DNA of 64,000 bases from Ctena decussata (Eukaryota; Mollusca; Bivalvia; Lucinida; Lucinidae): positions 28,452,503-28,516,502 of the forward strand of contig OZ022511.1 of assembly GCA_963989385.1 (NCBI GenBank), written 5' to 3'. The notes under the pieces are model-generated. The model did not search any database. It was not told the DNA's origin and worked only from the letters and a program-made list of their open reading frames with translations. Position 1 is the stretch's first letter. Each line of letters begins with the position of its first letter. The translations under genes were made by a program, and so were the position numbers. Positions 32,849-46,300 of this stretch are shown here, piece by piece.

Positions 32849-33382
32849 AACAGGGCATTTATAGTAAAATCGGCATCTTATACCAGCCTACTATGGCTAA
32901 AAAAATTTCTAACATCCATGATCACCCATCATACATAAAAATAACAACTGGACGAAATTACTACAGTTTCAAACCTAGTAATTCTACAGGATAAATGTAG
33001 ATATCTGTTTTAAAATGCAGATATCTGCATTTTTAATGTAGATATTTGTATAAATGCGTATTAACCCAAGCGCACCGCCTTAATACTATGCGGATATCAT
33101 TGCAAAAAGATAGGCAATGATTTTAGGCTGTTTAATTTGTTCATTCCTTTTGCATTTCCATAAAACTAAGTTTAATCGAATTTAAAACAAAATCACAAAT
33201 CATCCATAATGATTCCAGTTTACAACAAAGGTGGGCTTTTCCCCGATCCCTCAACGGCCAAAAATGTGTGATATGTCAATTAATAGTTAGTCGGGAAGAC
33301 ACAAAACTAATTTTACAGTGGTGCCCCGCAGAATTACCGCCGACGGACTCTTAAATATTCCAGGACGTTTTCAAGTTCTCGA

Positions 33383-33500
33383 AGCGGCAGGACACGACAA
33401 AACCAACAAAGTAGCATGAGCGCCCAGTGAAAACTCAGATCAGACTGTGCATCCGCACAATCTGATCAGAGTCTTCTCTGTGCGCTTGAGGATAACTAAA
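33383..33500. repeat. Truncated GAGCCGCGACAC-family MITE
   Basis: Half-element only: gacacgacaaaaccaac..., ...cagatcagactg..., ending near gataactaaagg. The inverted partner half is missing. Confidence 0.6.
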
Positions 33501-33942
33501 GGTCAAAGCTAGCACCATGTGTACAGCTGCATGCTCTGTGGTCTCTGCGGAGAACACAGAAGCGAGAAGACCATTCAGTAAAGAGAAAGCATCAGTATAT
33601 GTAAAGAACCTTGAATATTGCGAGCCATGTGACGCCCTAGTTTGTGCAGGGGTAAGGTATTTCAGGTATTTTGGTTTATCAGTGAGTACAGCCTCAGAGA
33701 AACCCAGCAGGCACACAATGTTCAATCAATTTTTAATCAACGTTGATCTAATGTCATGAAGTTGATTCATGTTGAGTCAATAATGATTAAACGCCTCCTG
33801 CCCAGTTGGAGGTTAAAGAGGACTGCTCCCGTCGGGTATCAAGTGTTGGCCACTGCAGTCCATCAAACATTTCGCTTGCCTGCATCGTCATCTGTACAGC
33901 TCGTGACCCACTTTACTTTGTTTTGTAACAAGTAAAAATAGA

Positions 33943-34187
33943 TTAGCCGTGACACGAGAAAACCAACGAAGTGGTTGTGCGCCCAGCGCAGATTCAGATA
34001 AGCCTGGTCATTCGCCCAGTCCGATCAGACTCTTCGCTAAGCGCTTAAAGGGTAGCGGGTAGCTAAGGATCTAAGCTACCGTCATGCGGACAACGAAGAC
34101 TCTGATCAAACTGGGCGGATGCCCAGGCTGATCGTAGTCTGCGCTGGGTGCACAACCACTTCGTTGTTTTTTTCGTGTCGCGGCTCA
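33943..34187. mobile_element. GAGCCGCGACAC-family palindromic MITE, copy 3
   Basis: Begins ttagccgtgacacgag and ends tcgtgtcgcggctca, with inverted halves (gcctggtcattcgccc / gggcggatgcccaggc). Confidence 0.8.
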
Positions 34188-34426
34188 GATGTGTTTATGA
34201 ACCACAACAGAGCACAAGGCGAGGGCTATGCGCATGTTGACCTAGCTTAAGCCGGCAGTAATCTATTACCGACCGTTCCAAGGCGTGCTTCTTTTGGGTA
34301 GCCATTATTGTCATTGCCGGCTTTCTATTGGTCCTTGACTATTTGTGCGTTATTTTGGATAGCCTCCGGGCCATCTGCTGGGAAAACGCTGACATCCCGG
34401 TTTTCGCTTGTCTTGTTTTGCTTTGT

Positions 34427-34890
34427 ATGCTGTCTTTATTGTTTTACTTTCCTATTTGGTGTAAACACTGCTTGTTTTACTTGCCTATTCGGTGTAAACA
34501 CTTTGTTTTACTTTCCCATTTGGTGTAAACACTATCCTTATTGTTTTTCTTTCCTATTTGGTGTAAACACTGTCATTATTGTTTTACTTTCCTATTTGGT
34601 GTAAACACTGTCATCATTGTTTTACTTGCCTTTATGGTGTAAACACTGTCTTTTAAAGACTATCTTTATTGTTTTAGTTTCCTATTTGGTGTAAACACTG
34701 TCTTTATTGTTTTAGTTTTATATTGGTGTTAACCATGTCTTTATTGTTTTGGTTTCCTATTTGGTGTAAACACTGTCTTTATTGTTTAAGTTTCCTATTT
34801 GGTGTAAACTTCCTATTTAGTGTAAACACTGTCTTTATTGTTTTACTTTCCCATTTGGTTTAAACACCAAATAGGCAAGTAAAACAGTAA
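34427..34890 (+). repeat. Minisatellite: TTTCCTATTTGGTGTAAACACTG units
   Basis: About eleven copies of a 38-48 bp unit (tcctatttggtgtaaacactgtc, attgttttact). The last is followed by an inverted piece, aaacaccaaataggcaag (34861-34880), making a terminal hairpin. Confidence 0.85.
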
Positions 34891-35133
34891 AGACGGACAG
34901 GAATCAGAAATCGGTTGTATCGATTCCTGATCATTGCCTTCTCATCTTCTTGTAATTGGATGACATGGTTTGCACTATCAGACTCAATGTTTAGTAAGAA
35001 GAAGCAAACAGATTTGTGCGCACTTTCAAGAGTACTGGCGGGAAGAAATACAAACAATTAAGGTTTCACAGGAATATCTCTGTTCTCTTTTTTACATTAA
35101 AACTAAAACACATAAGTCAAATTGTCAGTATAA

Positions 35134-36577
35134 ACAAGAGGGCCATGAGGCCCTGAATCGCTCACCTGAGTCAAAAGGTCAGACGTCAAACTAGGGTCAT
35201 CATTTGAACAAACCTGATAGTTTCAAACTATCAAAATATGAGAGGCATTAGTTAAAAGTAAAAAAAAGAAAATGACATTGACCTCTATTGCTAAAATATG
35301 TTCATGTACTCATTTATGTGACTGTGATTATCAACTTTTGCACCAAAATCGTGTACAAATTCCATGAACTTTTATATTTAAGCATTTTCCCATATAAGAG
35401 CACAGAAAGCAAATTTGACCTTGCCGTGAAAATGTCAAGGTCTACCCAAGGTCATCATTTAAAAAATCTTGGGCCAAAATCTTCAAAACTTGCCATGAAA
35501 TCTAATGTTCTAGCGTTTTCCCAATTTGAACATGCCGTAAAAAGGTCAAGGTCAACCCAAGGTCATCACTTGAACAATCTTAGTAGTACTTGAGTTCCCA
35601 ATGCTACAAAGTTTCAAGGTCATCTGTCAATTGATTCTGGAGAAGAAGGTTTTTAAAAATAGGGGCATGGCGGCCATGTTGGTCATTTGACCTGGACCAT
35701 CTGAACAAATATTCGTTCCCTCAGCCCCTGGAGACTATATGAAATTTAGTTACAATTGGTCCACTGACGTTTGAAATGTTTGAAATTGTCAACATATGAG
35801 GGTCCTGGGTCAAAGGTCAAAGAATGACCTGACCTCTTGTACTCACAAATCTTCATGTTCTCATTAAGATGACTGTATCTATTAATTTTTAGGCCAAAAC
35901 CTTAAAAAAATTCAATGAGCTCTTATGGTTCTGAAAAATAAGATTTTTGAAGGTTTTTACCATATATGGGCATGGCGGCCATGTTGGTCATGTGACCTGG
36001 ACCGTCTGAATAGATTTTCGTTTTCTCAGACCCTGGAGGCTCTGTATGAAATATGGTAACAATTGACCCTTGCGCTTTTGAGGAGATGTTTGAAATTGTC
36101 AAAATATGAGAGTCCTGTGTCAAAGGTCAAAGAATGACCTTGACTTCTTGTACTCATAAATCTTCATGTACTCATTAAGACGACTGTATATTCCAATTTT
36201 AGGCCAAATTCGTCAAAACTTTCCATGAAATCTTATATTCTAGCATTTTCCCATATAAAAACACCAGAAGGTAAATTTGATCTTGCCACAAAAAGGACAA
36301 GGTCAACCCAAGGTACTCGTGTACCCGATGCTACATACCAAGTTTCAAGGCCACCGGACAAACTGGTTTTACATATATTTTGTTCATGTGACCCAGATCA
36401 TTTGCACAATATTCGTTTCCGCAAGCCCCAAAGGCTATATATGAAATTTGGTTACAATGGTCCCAGTGATTTTAGAGGAGGAGTCGTTTTAAATTGTGGA
36501 AGGACGACGACGACAACGGACGATGGAGCTTGCATTTCCTATAAGCTCCCCTGGATCCTCTGGCTCAGGTCAGCTAA
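35134..36577 (+). mobile_element. Tandem-core element D (GGCATGGCGGCCATG core)
   Basis: Head ACAAGAGGGCCATGAGG with GCTCACCTGAG. About three diverged 350-440 bp units (ggtcaaggtcaacccaagg; gggcatggcggccatgttgg; ggtcaaagaatgacct). GACGACGACGACAACGGACG (36503-36522). Tail ggctcaggtcagctaa ends at 36577. Same family as E. Confidence 0.75.
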
Positions 36578-36643
36578 AATACCTGTAGCAACAATGGAAA
36601 CTCCATCATTCAGGGCTTTGGCAGGCGTACTTGCGAACGCACG

Positions 36644-36662
36644 CAAACACACACACACACCC
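36644..36662 (+). repeat. Short CA microsatellite
   Basis: acacacacacacac run inside an otherwise unassigned stretch. Confidence 0.8.
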
Positions 36663-36914
36663 AATGTATAATTGCTCACTGAAATAACTGCTTATAGTTG
36701 GGATACCAGCTGCCGTTCCCTAAGGCATTTGCACCAACGTGAACGGCGCATTATCTCAGAATGTGTTGTGCTTTGCACGTGCATGTAAAATTTTGCCGGT
36801 TTGATAAGGCGGACGCCACCATCAACTTTCAGTGATACCGAAGTTACAGACTGCCGCCATTCCAGCTCGGGACACAACGGGTGCAGAATTCCTGGTCTTT
36901 TGGATTAAACAAAC

Positions 36915-36985
36915 ACGTATTGTAGGTGGAAATCGAACCCACAGGCCCCTGCAAATCCACCAGTCAAGGTGCACCACTGCACTGG
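36915..36985 (-). repeat. tRNA-like (SINE-type) fragment
   Basis: The minus strand reads TGGTGCACCTTGACTGG ... GTGGGTTCGATTTCC: a B-box-like GGGTTCGATTT with a degenerate A-box region upstream. It does not fold into a complete tRNA. Confidence 0.3.
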
Positions 36986-37159
36986 TGATTTGCATACATG
37001 TAAAATACGTATACACGTCACTGTAATTTTCGAAATTGTCAATTAAACGCATTTTTTGTCGTATTTCACTACTACAAATGTTTGACAATACATTTAAACT
37101 GTTTGCGTTCAGTTGCGTTTGTTAAATAAGGCCCCGCCCATTGGGGCCCGCAAACTTAA

Positions 37160-37399
37160 ATGAGCCGCGACGTGACAAAACCAACAATGTGGCCGTGCGT
37201 CCAGCGCAGACTCAGATCAGCCTGGGCATCCGCCCAGTCTGATCAGAGTCTTCGCTTTCCGCATGAAGGTAGCTTAGTCCCTCAGCTACCCTTTAAGCGC
37301 TTAGCAAAGAGTCTGATCAGACTGGGTGAATGCGCAGGATGATCTGAGTCTGCGGTGGGCGGAGGACCACTTTGTTGGTTTTCTCGTGTCGCGGCTCAA
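37160..37399. mobile_element. GAGCCGCGACAC-family palindromic MITE, copy 4
   Basis: Begins atgagccgcgacgtgac and ends ctcgtgtcgcggctca. Halves gggcatccgcccagtctg and gactgggtgaatgcgcagg are inverted. A small relic of the same family follows at 37540-37590. Confidence 0.8.
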
Positions 37400-37864
37400 A
37401 TGTCTGGTGCCTCCGGGACAGAGATGCTTGTAGCTGTAGCAGGACCTGAGTGACATGTATGTCACGTCGGGTAAAAGTACGTCCAGTATGGAGGTAAAGT
37501 CTCCACATATGACTTTAGGAACTGACTAATCAGACTGAACAATACGCAGGCTGACCTGAGTCTCCCCTGTTTGCATGTGCCATGAGGTATCTTCTCACGT
37601 GACTCATTTATTTGCTGCGTCTGTTTTTACCTATCCTCTCACCCTTGCTCATGTCACAAGGCTTTCAGTATTTTTCCTATGGAAATTGAATATATGACTT
37701 AACCAAGGGCTAAGATGTTTAGATTTTGTTGCGGGCTGAGGTCAAAATTTTGGACGATGCAATGTGGAAGGCAACTGATGGTTGCAACATGCAACAAACG
37801 TTAAACACGGAAAACTAAGTGGCTGAACTTATCGTTACATTTGAGAACAATTTCGAAGTATATT

Positions 37865-38922
37865 CAGAGGCAAAAGAGAGTATACACTTTTTGAATGTCC
37901 ACAGTTTGCTTATTTTTCACTGCTCAGGTCTGAAATTCTGCATGATTTATTTTTACTTTTGGATTATTGTGGTATAGTAAAATTGATGGTTGAAACGCTT
38001 GACTAGCGGCACTATACATACATGCCGGTTTTGCATGTTTTTTTTCTCGTGCAGCAAAATGGACAATAAGATTTTGTTAATCTGCATTTGAAATTTCGGG
38101 TGTTGTTCTAAACAAACCACATCGTTTGCGTTTCATTTGCACGACAGCAATGCTCTCTGTGGCCAGCAGAATTCATACATGCAGAGGCAAAAGAAAGGAT
38201 TTATTTTAAATGCCCGTATTTTTCTCATTATTCACTGGTCAGGTCTGAAATTCTGCATGATATCTTTTCTCAAAGTACAACAATGTGCTATTGTATGATT
38301 ACTCAATGACTTGCCCGATTAGGGGCACTATACGTACAGCTTGGTTTTGCCCCTTTTGCATGCGCATCATAATAAACTATACGATTTTGCTGCAAAGTCA
38401 GTTTTTGCAATTTTGGTTGTTTTTCTGAACAAACCAAGGTGTGTGCATTTCACTTACATGACGACAATGCTTTTAATGCAGACAAAAGTCGTTACAGGCC
38501 GACCGCTCGAAGCCGTTTGTGACTAGCTTTATAAAATACACTGGAGTCACGACTGATTGGCGATGAAGTGTATACTTTCTGTTTGCCTCTGACTACTTTT
38601 TCCTCTGCGTGTATGATTTCTGTCTGCCACACAGAGCCTTGTCATCGTACAACTGAAACGGAAACATTCTGTTATGTTCAGAACAACAAATTGAATTTCA
38701 AATACAGATTTACAGCAATCTTGTAATCTCCATTGTTGCACGTGTAAAACATGCAAAACCGGCATGTACTTTCAGTGCCACCAGTCAAGCGTTTCAATAA
38801 GTAATTTTACTACAGCTAATGTACCTTGAGTACAAATAATTCATGCAAACTTTCAGTCTTGAGCCATAAGAAACTAGTAAAATATGTGATTCAAAAAGTG
38901 TATAGTTTCTTTTGACTCTCAG
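37865..38922. repeat. Fold-back repeat of about 1.06 kb
   Basis: The outer arms share tatacactttttgaat (37880-37896; inverse near 38890-38906). The inner arms share aacgcttgact, catgccggttttgcatg (38020-38037; inverse 38748-38765). A further partial direct copy lies in the middle (38170-38460). Frames inside are not convincing genes. Confidence 0.6.
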
Positions 38923-38929
38923 TATATAA

Positions 38930-41900
38930 TACAGCCCTTGCAACAATAAAAGGGAGAAGAGTACATAGAACAAAGGTCATACAAAACATGAACGGCATTT
39001 TTTTTCACCAAGGTAGCTTGAACACAGCTAACAAATTATCAAAGACTTAACATAACAGTAAATATATACATACAGAAACTCAGGTGTGAAACATCCAAAC
39101 CCTTTGTACACTAGGGGCATAACTAGGAGTAATCACGCATTACACAAATTATGTTTTATACCCCTTGAGGACAAGAATAGGAGTTTAGCACCAAATACAT
39201 AAATATTTCATGTAGCCGTGTCTACAGAATTCTTGTCCAGTTTACAAAATTTCAGTATCATCAAATGTGCAAGTGTGTGTTGAAATTTTGTCAATTTGAC
39301 AAAATTTCAACATGCACCTGCATACTTGCGTAGAGACAGTTACACCCTTGTTTACCATAACAATAAAAAATGGGATTTTTAAAATAATTATCATAATTGT
39401 CCTAAAATTTGTACACAGTGATGCATCCAGCAGAAGATCTCGGTCTGCAATGTTTGCTCGGACATATCTGCCCCTTTATTAAGAGTTTTATGGTAACCTT
39501 ACCGACTAGGAAATGGACATTGCAAATAAAATACTGTGAGACAAGCTATTATCAACAAAGTAATAGAAAAGTCTATCTGATGCTACCATCCTTGGGCTCG
39601 TGCTGATGAAAGGATTTTTTCCAGGTACTCAGAAGAAATTCTAACAATCGTACGAGCCAATCATTCTTGACTAACGTGGTAGTTTGGAGTTGTTCCAAGT
39701 AAATGGGGACAAATCCAAACAACACAACATCCAAAGATGGTAGTGAGATCCATTTAGATACAAAACTCTACACCCATGTTGCACACAAACGCTCTGTCTT
39801 CATAAAATAATAAAAGAAGAATTCATGGCTTCCATAAAAGTGCAACAAAAAAAAAAAAAAAAAAAAAAATGAATGATGGTTATTTGCCAACCATTTCAAT
39901 GTAGAAAGAAAAAAATACCTATCCTAGTCTCTGACACTCTGTATAACTTGATGTTTGTAAAAGCTAAGCAAATCTTTCAGAAATCATTCAACACATAGTA
40001 ACAAGACTCCGGTATTCACGATAAATAGAACTTTATTTTTATCTTTGCGTTCATCTGTCACATACTGAATATAACACCTATGACCCAACCTACTATATAT
40101 AGAATATTTATTCGCGTTCATCGCGCATGACCGGTCAATATTTTTGACTATTGCCCAGTAGGTGACGTCACATGTTTAAATGTAACGCAAAAGTAGCGGT
40201 CAATATTTTTGGACTATTGCCTGGTTACACGCTACATAGCGTCACACATAGCTTGAGGCTGTTTCCATAGTGAAGACATTTGTTTGGTAATAATAAATCT
40301 GTTTCTTGCCTTCTTGGGGTAACAGTCAAACCTATTGCCCCTCGGTGCTATTGACGACCCGATGCACTTTTGCATCGGGTCGTCCACAGCGCCTTGGGGA
40401 GATTGTTTGACTATTGCCCACTAAGCACGAACTAGTCGTATAATGCTTACTACCCTACTAATTTTTCTTACGGTATATGGGTACACCGACAGGCTTTTCC
40501 GCCAGTTTATAACGACAAATAAATTTTGTGACTTCCTGTTTGCTTCCCAGGATGATGAAGCCCTTCCTAACGGGATCAACTAAATTAAGTCGTTGATGTG
40601 AACTTGGGCCCTTCTGTAAAGAATCAGCTCCTCTACCAGTAGAAAAAAAGAGGCACAAATTAAACGGATACAGTTGCTATTCCTGAAAGTGTACCTATTT
40701 ACCTTAATACAACCCTCGCACTAATAAAAGAGAGAAGAGTAACTAGAGCAAGGTCACAGAACATATGGACAGAGCTATGTAAACACATTATTTTCTTCAC
40801 CAAGCTAGCCCAAACATAACCAACAAATTATCGAAGACTTAGCATTACAAAATAATTATCAGAATGTCCAAAACATTCTACACAATCATGTACACAATGA
40901 TGCGTCTTGCAGAAGATCTCGGTCTGCATTCTTTGCTCAGACCTATCTGTCCCAATATTTAGAATTTTTATAGTTAATTTTCTGACCAGGTATAAAACAT
41001 AAAATACCATAAGACAAACTTTCATTCACATGAAGAACACAAGTAACAGCCAGCAAAGTCTACCTGATGCTACCATCCTGGGCTCGTGTGGTTGTTAGGA
41101 TTTCTTCCAAGTAATAGGAAGAAATCCTAACACTCATAGAAGCCAACCTGGACTAACGTGGTTGTTTGGATTGCTTCAAATAAAAGGAAAAAATCCAAAC
41201 AAAACACCCAAGGATTGTAGTATGATTCATTAATACAAAACTCTACACGCATATTGCAAAGACATGCTTTGTATTCATAAAATAATAAAAGCAAAATTCA
41301 GGGCTGCCATAAAACTGCAACAACAACAAAATGAATGATAGTTATCTGCCAACCATTTCCATATATAAAGAAAAAAAAACACTTGTTCTAGTTTCTGGCA
41401 CACTGTATACTTGGATGCTTTTTAAAGCTCTAAACAAATCGTGCACAAATCATTCAAGTAAAAGTTACAAGATTCCAGTATTCGCGATAAACAGCACTTT
41501 TATTTTCATTTTTGGTGTATCTGTCACACATTGCATATAACACCTTTTCCCCAACCTACTAGATGCAGAATATTTATTCGCGTTCATCGCGCATGACCGG
41601 TCAATATTTTTGACTATTGCCCAGTAGATGTTGCTGCATGTTTAAATGTTATGCAAAAGAAGCGGTCAATATTTTTTAACTATCGCATGGTCATGCGCTA
41701 CGTAACGTCACACATAGCTTCAGCTTGTTTCCACAATGGAGACATAGTTCTACATTTGTTTGGTAATAATAAATCTATTTCATGCTTTCTTGTGGGTAAC
41801 AGTCAAATCTATCGCCCCTCGGTGCTATGCACGACCCGATGCACTACTGCATCGGGTCGTCCACTGCACCTTGGGGCAATAGTTATTTTTACTATTTTAC

Positions 41901-42163
41901 TATTGCCCACTAAGGCATGAAATAGTCGTATGAAGCTTACTACCCTACTAATTTTTCTTAAGGATTATGGGTACACCGACAGGCTTTTCCGCCAGCTTAT
42001 AACGACAAAAAACTTTGTGACTTCTTGTTTGCCTCCCTGGACGACGAAGCCCTTCCTAATGGGATCAAGAAAGAATTCGCAACTCTACCAGTTGAAACTG
42101 AAGAAGGCACAAATTAAACGGACAGAGTTTCTTTCCCTGAAAGTGTACCCATTTACCTCAAGG
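38930..42163 (+). repeat. Diverged tandem duplication, units 38930-40703 and 40704-42163
   Basis: The units start cagcccttgcaacaataaaa and caaccctcgcactaataaaa, share ttcgcgttcatcgcgcatg (40112; 41579), and both end cctgaaagtgtaccyattt. Each has a hairpin cgacccgatgca...tgcatcgggtcg (40355-40383; 41832-41861). Unit 2 is shorter through deletions. No gene is seen in either unit. Confidence 0.75.
39847..39869 (+). repeat. Poly-A tract
   Basis: About 23 A residues, inside unit 1 of the duplication; the matching place in unit 2 has acaacaacaaaatg. Slippage or a retroposition trace are both possible. Confidence 0.9.
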
Positions 42164-42767
42164 TCTCTTCACTCTTCAGTTTTTAAATTTGAGAAAAATA
42201 CTTTTGACCTATCGGAATTATTTTCTTTCTGACAGGGGACTTCTTTCAGAGGAAAAGTTGCTCTCTGAAAGACGGAAGTAATTCTTTTGCGAGTAGCCCA
42301 CATGGATAAGAGATTCATCTGCCAGAGAAGTAAATATTATTCTGTCTCAGTTGTAATAATTGCGGCAAATCTGCAATAGGCAGTTGGTATAGACTCTGAA
42401 CCGTATAATATAGGACACTGTTATAGATGTGGATGACTGCTTTCAGATGCTCTCATCCATATGCAAGTCATGATTGGCCAAGTATCTTCAACCTCGCCCT
42501 TGTAGTTTCTGAGAAATGGACCTTAACGCAAAACTGAGCATTATTAATGCGCACACCACAGGTATGGCATAAAGTCTTCTTTGCTTTATCAAAGGCGACC
42601 TAACAAGGGACTTGTTTTGAACTCAATGAAAAGCAAAGAGAAATCTGCCGCTTTGTGTCAAAGAACATTGCAAAATGGTGTCGTAGTACATAACAGTTGC
42701 ACAGAACTGAGTAATGAGGAATGACCACAACTTAACTTGCAGAACCACTACTATCGTCTCAAGAGCC
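42164..42767. other. Downstream of gene 2
   Basis: Probable 3' UTR at its right end. No polyadenylation signal or repeat was recognised. Confidence 0.3.
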
Positions 42768-43382
42768 TTACTTCATTCTTAAAACTCGTAAATCTGGTAC
42801 AATATAATCACCAGGGACAAGATTCCTGTGGCAAACACATCCTCTCAGTTGTTCATTGGAAGGTAGAGTCTGAGGTTGACGCCACCTCAGCCCCTCACTA
42901 TCCTTTCTTTCGTCTTGTGCCTCTATATCTATGCACTTCACATCTTTTTCGCCTCTTTCACAACTCACGGCTTTATCTCTGTAGGTTTCTTTGTCCATGC
43001 CACCATTCTGTTCAATAGCCGTTACAGATGTCTGACTGTCTGAAACAGATGCCTGACTGTCTGAAACAGAGACATCAGTTTCTTTCTTGCGATCTTTGAA
43101 AGATCGCAAGATACAACCTGATGTCTCTGGTTTACTGCGATTTTTTGACGGTCGCCCAGTTTTTCTCCCAGATACAGCAATTCTTTCAACATTTCTTTGC
43201 CTTTTATCATTATAGTTTTCAATGTCAGACGTAGGTATGTATTCACTAGCATCACGTTTACCGCTGATTTTGTTCATTCCACAGGAATTATTGTTAACAT
43301 AACAAAGATCTGTATTCCGCCTTTTTGCTGTTTTAATGTTCTGGTCACTTTTATGTGGTCCTCTTACACCTGGTTTGTGTTC
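42768..43382 (-). CDS. Gene 2 last exon: AT-hook tail
   Basis: The chosen acceptor is ...ttgctctttaag before 43382, which keeps phase 0 from exon 5. A more typical tacag 48 nt upstream (exon from 43430) would shift the frame to an early stop. It reads EHKPGVRGPHKSDQN... for 204 codons to TAA at 42770-42768. An AT-hook SGRKTGRPSKNR lies near exon residue 72, flanked by basic residues. A short DNA repeat gives SVSDSQ twice in tandem. No further finger is seen. The true 3' end could differ if a donor before the stop is used; no AATAAA is obvious in the next 450 nt. Confidence 0.65.
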   Translation of the reverse strand, partial: EHKPGVRGPHKSDQNIKTAKRRNTDLCYVNNNSCGMNKISGKRDASEYIPTSDIENYNDKRQRNVERIAVSGRKTGRPSKNRSKPETSGCILRSFKDRKKETDVSVSDSQASVSDSQTSVTAIEQNGGMDKETYRDKAVSCERGEKDVKCIDIEAQDERKDSEGLRWRQPQTLPSNEQLRGCVCHRNLVPGDYIVPDLRVLRMK

Positions 43383-46300
43383 CTTAAAGAGCAAAAGAAA
43401 ATCTGACATAGACTCTACTGATCTGTATAAAACAGAGAAACACATTTGTCATAGGACGTATTATTTGTATTGGCCAATATTAACTGCAACCTACATTAAA
43501 GATTTGTATTCAAAGATAAAAAGAATAAATATGAGTTATACAACTAAAATAGAAATGCGCTCAACAAAGATATAGATCAACTTAACCCACAAAACATGGC
43601 TCACACAAAGCACGGGAAGATCACAAAATGTAACAAATGCTAAGATAAGCAAAAACGCACATTTGTAAATAGACAGCCGCATTTAGTATAAATCACTATT
43701 ACACATGTATATGGTTTGCTGGTGCCTGTGACCAGGATAAACTAGCCATATGAGTTTCTTCACACCAAAACTATTTAGAAAAGATATTTAAAAGATTTAA
43801 AAGTGTTTGCTTCCAAATAATATGACCTACTGGGATAAGAGATGGGTCAACTCTCACCTTCACTGACAAAGCCGAACATGTATCATAGATAATACATGCT
43901 TACACTTTGGTTCTATTTATAATTATGATTTTTTCTTTCCAACTACATAACCAATGCAATGGTCATGGTTGACAGGCACAGACTAGCATCAGCTGTTTCA
44001 AGCCTTAAATTCAATTATGATTGGTTCCTTTATTCTGGGGAAAAAGAACAAAATATGTACAGATTTTGAATAATAATTCTTAGACATACTTTCATATAGA
44101 CAATGGTGTCTATGCGAAGCGATTTTATTAATATGAGTTTTTATTAATATGATGTCTAAGTGCATGTTTGAGAAATAATCATCAAGGAATGGAAATAATA
44201 ATTAAATGGAATGAAAATATCATCAATAAATACATAGCAAACTTCTCATACCTTTATGCGAAAGTGTTTGCGTTTTTCGTGTATAGTAAGTTTCGACATC
44301 AAGTATGTAGAGAACGAGCATCCTTCTACAGAACACCTGTATACAGGATTCTTTCCTGTAAAAACACAGAATTTGTTTAGTAACAACAAGCTGCATATAA
44401 AGGAGACCTTTGATAATAATTCAAAAGTGATTTATTTTTTCCCGACCTGCCAAAATAATAAAGAGAAACAAGGCTACAAACGGATATAAGCGGACAAGCA
44501 TTATGAACAAATGTTCACTACCCTACAATTTCTTTTGATACGGTAACACACGTCACTAAAAACTGGCATAAAGTATGTTTACACGGGAAATCGAATAAAT
44601 TCGTTTTAACTACTTATGCTGTTCCTATTCGGCATTTGATTCCACAAACTGCTCTCTCATTTTCATGTGAACATTTTTGTTACTTATATCACAACTATTT
44701 CGCGCAGTCACAAATAGATATTAACGATAATTATTTAACTCTTACATTAAATTAAAGCCTTCAGGCAATATTGCGCAGGGTATTTAAAAAGATCGTCACG
44801 CCCCACGATTAGAGTAGCAAATGCAATGCCCACATCATGAATAACTAGGTCGTACAAAGCGATAGTAATATTGCGAAGCATAGCGGAAATGACCACTGGT
44901 TAGACCTTGCAAGTGTTCAACAACAGGTATTGGCAATATATAGCAGTGATTATCACCAACTGAAGGGGTAATGAGACATGAGCCTCGTGAATTAAAGCAT
45001 TTCAGTATTTACGGCATAATAAGCACATGGCAGCCAATTATTATATAAGTTTCTAAACATACCGTGAACTCGTTTCATGTGAAAATGGTATTCGTATCCT
45101 TTTGTAGCCTTAAAATGACAGACATCACACTGGAACCTGAAGATGAAGCAGAACATAACATGTATTAGTTTGGCAAGCCAAATGCACATTAAATCTCCAA
45201 AGCCGAGTTTGAGTTTCATACTTTGTCACAGCTTCGATTCTATTTTGTCTTAATTTTCAATACTCGGTTTCAATCTTTCAAAACTTTATTTCTTAAACGA
45301 TGGTTTAAACTTCACTTTGAAAATAACCACTCCTGGAAGATTGTAAACCATGGATTGAGTTCGTGGTTCAAGGCATGCCAAAGTGATTTAGCCACAACAT
45401 GACAAAACTAGCGAAGTGGCATGTGCACGCAGCGAAGACTCAAATCAGCATGGACAGCCGCCCAGTCTGATCAGAGTCTTCGCTGTGCACTTAAAGAGAA
45501 GCTTAGGGATTGGATTAGACAGTTTTCACTTCGTGCTTATAGACTTTTAGTAAGCTGTCATTTTAAAAGTTTCAGGCATCAGATTGATAATGGCTCTGAC
45601 CTTGCGGGTCTTCTGCTTAGTTAGTTTAGAGATGGTTGGGGCGTGATGATATGTCTTTGGGCCGCGTCAGTTAATCTGTTAGTCTCTTTTCACTCTAGCG
45701 GTTGAAGCCCGCCATCCCCTCCCCCGCGCCAATCCCAGCCCAACCCCTTGCCCCAATCAGTGATTATTGGTGACAGTTCCAAGGCGGTGCTTCTGTTGCT
45801 CTGTGCTATTTCTGTCACTGTTTGGCGACTTTCTAGTAGTTTTTGACTTGTACATTTTAGGAAGCCTCGCGGCCATCAAGGTTTGAGAATAATCTCAAAC
45901 TCAAAATAAAGCACACTGATTGGCTGCTTCCGAGCATGTGCTAGGAAGCAGTCAATCAGTGTGCTTTATTTTGAGTTTGAGAATGTACTCAAGTTTTATA
46001 ACCTCTGGGGCTGATTGAAAAGAGCGGGCATGTTAGCTTTCCGCTTGTCTTGTTATTTTGCTTTGTTTAAGATTTTTTTCTATGTATTTCAATGGTTGAA
46101 AACCATGACCCTGTGAGGCATGGCTATTTTGGACTCTTTAAAATATTTCAACAAAGTTTAATTGTGATGTGCATATTGTCAATGGAATGGAATGTATTAG
46201 GACCAAGAATGGTGAGTCAAGTTTGCTTAGTTTGTGAATTATTTCCCTTGTCTGACTGTGCCATTTCCCAACTTCTGAACCGTTCACCTTGGAAGCTGAT

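Noticed and set aside
43383..43430. tacag acceptor for the last gene 2 exon
   Set aside because: A better consensus, but it breaks the reading frame set by exon 5 and gives a stop within 12 codons. The ctctttaag site 48 nt downstream keeps phase.
43858..43975. Extra gene 2 exon ending at a strong gtgaga donor
   Set aside because: Every acceptor tried gives an in-frame stop in the phase needed to join exons 5 and 6.
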